Positions 60,631-64,000 of a stretch of 64,000 nucleotides of DNA are shown piece by piece. The notes under the pieces were generated by a model that was not told the DNA's origin, made no database searches, and saw only the letters and a list, made by a program, of their open reading frames with translations. The stretch is from Luteimonas deserti (GTDB taxonomy: Bacteria; Pseudomonadota; Gammaproteobacteria; Xanthomonadales; Xanthomonadaceae), in assembly GCF_013425765.1 (NCBI RefSeq), contig NZ_JACCJZ010000016.1, positions 124,001 to 188,000 on the forward strand, written 5' to 3'. The position numbers were made by a program, and so were the translations under genes. The first letter of the stretch is position 1. Every line of letters starts with the position of its first letter.

Positions 60631-60704
60631 CATCGCGCGGCCGCGGTGCCGCGCGATCGCTGCGTCGCGGCCGACTGCCCGCACGGAGGACGCTGGCGAC
60701 GGTC

Positions 60705-60929
60705 CTAGCCGGTCGGCGAATCGTCCGGAATCAATCCGGCATCGGCCAGCATGCGGTGCACGCTGTCTTCGACATGGGCCTCGTGCTCGGCGGGCACCCC
60801 GGCCGTGACACGCCGGGTCTCGTCCGCGAAGGCCTCGAGCACCCGCTCCGGCGGAAGCTCGCTGCACAGGGACTGCAGACGGTCCTCAAGCTGCGCCAGT
60901 GCGCTGTCGATCTCGGCCTGGGTCTTCAT
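60705..60929 (-). CDS. Small helical protein of unknown function
   Basis: The 74-residue protein MKTQAEIDSALAQLEDRLQS and onward is acidic and alpha-helical, with no membrane segment. AGGA lies eight bases before the ATG at 60929; an ATG at 60938 is a less likely start. I recognise no family. It converges on rluF. Confidence 0.5.
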   Translation of the reverse strand: MKTQAEIDSALAQLEDRLQSLCSELPPERVLEAFADETRRVTAGVPAEHEAHVEDSVHRMLADAGLIPDDSPTG

Positions 60930-61229
60930 GGCGGGCATCCTGGAGACGCCCGCGTCATGGCGACGTGCAGCCGGACGGCCGTGCGCCGGAACCGACGGCG
61001 TCGCATCCGCCGCAGGTGACCCGGGATCGACAGCCCGCGACCCGTGCGGACTCGACCCACCGAGAGGTCCGACGTGCCCATGGCCTGTGCGGCGTGACAC
61101 ACGCATGGACCGGAGCGTCGCCGTGCGGCGGTCAAAGCAGTGGAAGCGCACCCGGCGCGCGACGGGCACACGCGGCGGCAGCGCGCCGTCCAGCGCCGAT
61201 CGCCCGCACCCTTCCGCGTCGCGCCGAGG
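60930..61229. other. Intergenic region without a recognisable gene
   Basis: These 300 bases lie between two genes on the minus strand. Only arginine-rich open frames are present, and I see no ribosome site, repeat or terminator. Confidence 0.35.
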
Positions 61230-61892
61230 TCAACAGCCCATGGGTGGCTCGAACGTCACCCGGGTCACCTCGACCCACCGCCCGGCCTGCAGTATCTCCA
61301 CGCGGACGCGGATCGCGCTGATCCCGACGGCCGGAACCACCTCGGCCTGCTCCGGCGGCGCATCCAGCCCGTCGAGCCAGCGGGCGACCTTCTCGGGATC
61401 GTCCGCCAGATGTGCACGCACCGCCGCCTCGAGCTCGTCGCGCGTGTACTCGGGAAAGCACGCCTGGTCATCCGGGCTCGCGACCGGCAGCACGAACGCG
61501 TGCGCATCGAGGGCCTCGGCCGACGTCCAGTCCGAGACGCAGTGCTTCCATTCGGTCAGGTCCAGATGCGGGCCGCCTGCGCCCAGGCTCAGGCTGGTCT
61601 CGAACTGCACCTGCACGCGCCATGTGCCGCCCGGACGCGCGGGGTGCAGCAGCAAGGTACCGCCCTCGATCGCGTCGCCGAGTTCGAGCGCAACGGTCTG
61701 CGCGGGCGGCAGCGGCCCGTCGCTCCGCCAACCGGGACGCACGTCGCCGCCCTCGGGCAACGGCACGACCTCCAGGGCGTCCAGGGCCTGCGGGTGAGCC
61801 TGGATGTCCGCCGCCAGCACGGCGCAGGCGCACGCCCACCCGAGCAGACAGATCAGACCCCGCCACTGCAGGCGTGCGCGCGATGCGGTCAT
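61230..61892 (-). CDS. Exported protein of unknown function
   Basis: The 220-residue protein has a signal peptide (MTASRARLQWRGLICLLGWA, cleavage near VLAAD) and a beta-rich mature part. A strand run WRVQVQFETSLSLGAGG is followed by WKHCVSDWTS and ACFPEYTRDELEAA; the two cysteines may form a disulfide. Near the end is VRVEILQAGRWVEVTRVTFEPP. I cannot assign a family. It is on the same strand as the VOC gene, 121 bases downstream of it. Confidence 0.65.
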   Translation of the reverse strand: MTASRARLQWRGLICLLGWACACAVLAADIQAHPQALDALEVVPLPEGGDVRPGWRSDGPLPPAQTVALELGDAIEGGTLLLHPARPGGTWRVQVQFETSLSLGAGGPHLDLTEWKHCVSDWTSAEALDAHAFVLPVASPDDQACFPEYTRDELEAAVRAHLADDPEKVARWLDGLDAPPEQAEVVPAVGISAIRVRVEILQAGRWVEVTRVTFEPPMGC

Positions 61893-62013
61893 GCGGTGTC
61901 GCTCCGTTCGGGTCGCGCCACTCGGGCCGCCGTGCGCAGCGGCACGCGCCCCTCTCCGTGCCCGGCGTGGCACCCGCCCCCGCCGCAGGGCGGCGCCGTC
62001 GGAAGCACAGGAT

Positions 62014-62406
62014 TCATGCGGGACGATGGATCGCACAAAGCTTATTGCCGTCCGGATCACGCACATAGGCCAGGTGCAAGGCGCCCATCGGTCCCTCGCG
62101 CAGGCCGGGCGGCTGCTCGATCGAGACACCGCCGGCGGCCACCGCGACATCGTGAAAGCGCTGGACCTGTTCCGGCGAGTCGCATTTGAAGCCGACCGTA
62201 CTGCCGTTGCCGGGCGTCGCCGGCGCATCGTCGATCGGCTCGCTCACGCAGAAGGTGCTGCCGGCGTGCCGGTAGAACAGGCGGCGATGGCTGCTCGGCG
62301 CACGGTTCTCCAGCGGCGCAGGGGCGCCGAGGACGCCCAGCACGGCGTCGTAGAACCGCCGGGCGCGCTCGATGTCGCTGCAGCCGACCATGACGTGATT
62401 GAGCAT
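62014..62406 (-). CDS. VOC-family (glyoxalase/bleomycin-resistance fold) protein
   Basis: The 130-residue protein starts MLNHVMVGCSDIERARRFYD and has the VOC elements FYDAVLGVLGA, then FCVSEPID, and the C-terminal YVRDPDGNKLCAI. Metal ligands of the glyoxalase type would be H4, a histidine/glutamate in the middle, and residues near DPDGN. It resembles the small putative lactoylglutathione lyase-like group of unknown substrate. Confidence 0.85.
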   Translation of the reverse strand: MLNHVMVGCSDIERARRFYDAVLGVLGAPAPLENRAPSSHRRLFYRHAGSTFCVSEPIDDAPATPGNGSTVGFKCDSPEQVQRFHDVAVAAGGVSIEQPPGLREGPMGALHLAYVRDPDGNKLCAIHRPA

Positions 62407-62581
62407 CTGGGGTCTCCGTATCGGGCGAGGACGTGCGGACGCAGTGGCGAGTATGGCGCGGACGGCGGGGGCAACGCCCGTGCCGGGCGCCCTGCGCCGC
62501 AGCGGACGCGGCGTGCTCCGCCCCTTCGGCGCGTTCCGCGCCGGCCCCGTGACGTCCATCCGCAGGGCCAGCCGCGCTTGC

Positions 62582-63412
62582 TCAGTCGCCGGCGGGTTCC
62601 AGGTCGCGCACCCAGCGCATCTGCTCGCGGAAGGTGGCCGTCCAGTACGTCGCGCGATGCGCGGCGAGATACGCGAGCAGGGCGTCGTGGGCTTCTCTGG
62701 ACACGGCCAGATGGTCCCCACCGATGCCGTGGAAGGTGAAGTTCACCATCGTGCCGCGCCGCCCGGCCGCCTCGACCAGTGCGATGAGCTCGGCGCCGGT
62801 GCTGCCCACCGGCACGGCGACCGGCACCGCCATGCGATCGAGCCGGCGCATATCGGGCACCACCGCGCCGGTCCCGAGCTTGATGCCCAGGAACCGGCTT
62901 TCGAGACCGGTCACATAGTCACCGTCCGCCGCGCGCCGATCGCCGCAGGGCGCGGTGAAGGTATGTTCGGTGCTGCCGTCGATCGCATGCAGCAGGGTGT
63001 TGCCCAGCGCGACCTCGGCCTGGACACGCGCGACCGACATCGTGTCGAGATCCTGCCCGGGTTCGACCCACCCGCGGTCCTCGCCGGCGGCCGAGCAGGG
63101 ATGGAACAGGCTGTGGTTGCCGAGCTCATGGCCCCGGCGCGCTGCCGCGCGCCACGCCTCGAGCCGCGTGCGCACGGTGTCCGCCGCCAGCACGAGGTAG
63201 AAACTGCCGTGCAGACCGTAACGGTCGAGCGCGGGAATCGCGGTGTCGAGATGGGACGGCAGGGCGTCGTCGTAAGCGAGGCTCACCGCGGCGCGGGCGC
63301 CGCCCGGCCATGGATAGGGCGGCGCGTCGTCCGCGCGCGTCACGCCGGGCAGCGCGGCGCAGAGCAGCGTCGCGAACAGGCCCGCCCTCGCCCGGGTGCG
63401 CATCTGCATCAT
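62582..63412 (-). CDS. Exported polysaccharide deacetylase (NodB domain)
   Basis: The 276-residue protein has a signal peptide (cleavage near TRA-D) and the NodB fold: SLAYDDALPSHLD with the metal aspartate (D48 or D49) and GHELGNHSLFHP with the HxxxH pair (H100, H104). These ligate zinc in deacetylases of chitin, peptidoglycan or exopolysaccharide. The substrate cannot be told. Two other ATGs within the first four codons make the exact start uncertain. It lies near the putative phosphate transporter on the same strand. Confidence 0.85.
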   Translation of the reverse strand: MMQMRTRARAGLFATLLCAALPGVTRADDAPPYPWPGGARAAVSLAYDDALPSHLDTAIPALDRYGLHGSFYLVLAADTVRTRLEAWRAAARRGHELGNHSLFHPCSAAGEDRGWVEPGQDLDTMSVARVQAEVALGNTLLHAIDGSTEHTFTAPCGDRRAADGDYVTGLESRFLGIKLGTGAVVPDMRRLDRMAVPVAVPVGSTGAELIALVEAAGRRGTMVNFTFHGIGGDHLAVSREAHDALLAYLAAHRATYWTATFREQMRWVRDLEPAGD

Positions 63413-63573
63413 CGGCGTTTCGCCTCTCGTATGGAGATGCCGACGATACCCGTCCGGCCGGCCATGCCGCAGCCCGTGCACGGCTGGCGCCGTGCAGCGT
63501 GGGCACCCGGGACCGAATCGTGTGCGCCGGTGCCGGCACGCGACGACGTTGCGGGCAGACCGGGCGTCGCGCC

Positions 63574-64000
63574 TCAGCGCGCGGCCAGCGACACGCCGTT
63601 GTCGAGCCGCGCGAGGTAGTGCTGCGCGCGACACGCGTGATGGCGCAGGCGCTCCATCCAGCGCAGGACATCCAGCGCGGACAGCGCTTCGTCCACCCCG
63701 ATCTCCCGCGCTGCGGAGGCCTCCAGGATCTGCGCGCGCAGGCTGTCGCCGCGGCTGTCCGGCATCGGTACAAATTCGCCGTCCGCCGACGCCGGCGCAG
63801 GACGCGCGCCGTCCACGTCGAGGTCCGCCGCGAGCACCAGCGCGTGCGCACGCAGCGCCGGCAGCCCGTCCAGCGCACCACGGGCACCGGGGTTGGCGAT
63901 CTCGCGGACGAACTGGCGCACGTGATCGAGCAGGTGATAGGCCGCGGCCAGGCGGGCCAAGGTCGCCGGGTCGGTGGCGTTGAGATGTTCGATCTGCCGG
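63574..64000 (-). CDS. C-terminal fragment, probable Na/phosphate cotransporter (PhoU-like domain)
   Basis: The gene enters from the right edge and only its last 140 or so residues are in view, so the start is outside the window. The visible part is a helical domain: RQIEHLNATDPATLARLAAA, then AYHLLDHVRQFVREIANPG, and RWMERLRHHACRAQHYLARL near the end. That periodic helical pattern with H-L-L-D and R-x-A-x-H is like the PhoU domain that follows the membrane part in NptA-type Na/Pi cotransporters. Alternatives are a stand-alone PhoU-like protein or an unrelated helical protein, since the transmembrane part is not visible. Confidence 0.45.
   Translation of the reverse strand, partial: RQIEHLNATDPATLARLAAAYHLLDHVRQFVREIANPGARGALDGLPALRAHALVLAADLDVDGARPAPASADGEFVPMPDSRGDSLRAQILEASAAREIGVDEALSALDVLRWMERLRHHACRAQHYLARLDNGVSLAAR

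Overview
The window is chromosomal DNA of very high GC content, almost fully packed with genes. It most likely comes from a gammaproteobacterium of the Xanthomonadaceae/Lysobacteraceae (Lysobacter or Luteimonas type). This rests on the gene content and order: prmA - DUF3426 zinc-ribbon protein - fis - purH, with AGCS symporter, purD and YciA-type thioesterase next; a birA-coaX-SPOR cluster by a Thr tRNA; two large TonB-dependent receptors; exported S9 peptidases; a periplasmic PepSY-PhoP-PhoQ operon; and many small signal-peptide proteins of unknown function. I see no insertion sequence, prophage, CRISPR array or rRNA. The species assignment is inference.

Layout. 1-2.6 kb: type II secretion pseudopilins (gspG-H-I and the start of gspJ) and a metallo-beta-lactamase-fold hydrolase. 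2.7-7.1 kb: trpS and a small membrane protein, an unknown exported protein, CsbD and entericidin stress proteins, arginase, tRNA-Thr. 7.1-15.5 kb: SPOR protein, coaX, birA; a small exported protein with an MtfA-type peptidase; PepSY-phoP-phoQ; an amidinotransferase-fold enzyme overlapping dusA. 15.6-22.7 kb: TonB-dependent receptor overlapped by a lipoprotein-like metallophosphoesterase that has no ATG, GTG or TTG start, then two unknown membrane-anchored proteins. 22.8-30.8 kb: prmA, fis, purH, AGCS symporter, purD, thioesterase. 30.8-38.7 kb: a second TonB-dependent receptor divergent from a Tat-exported PhoD-type phosphatase, an MFS-acyltransferase fusion, and a CD225-DUF2752 pair. 38.7-47.9 kb: nudC, erpA, a REC/degenerate GGDEF/degenerate EAL protein with a hybrid histidine kinase, then bfr, bfd and rppH. 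48.3-51.1 kb: a lone glycosyltransferase, about 1.1 kb without a recognisable gene, a small membrane protein, tRNA-Met. 51.2-57.9 kb: two exported prolyl-oligopeptidase-family peptidases, a patatin-like phospholipase and a WYL regulator. 58-64 kb: small unknown genes, cspA with a long leader and clear terminator, rluF, a VOC protein, a polysaccharide deacetylase and the C-terminus of a probable Na/phosphate transporter.

How genes may work together. Two separate receptor-plus-phosphoesterase pairs (16.3-21.2 kb and 30.8-35.4 kb), with a possible Na/Pi carrier at the right edge, suggest scavenging of phosphorus-containing compounds. The REC-GGDEF-EAL protein and the adjacent hybrid kinase look like a dedicated phosphorelay whose output domain has lost its catalytic residues. 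Bfr and Bfd form an iron storage/release pair, with a Fur-like box before bfd. Most remaining genes are housekeeping: translation, purine and cofactor synthesis, RNA modification and mRNA decay.

All functional calls are made by reading motifs in the translated sequence. No database search was run.
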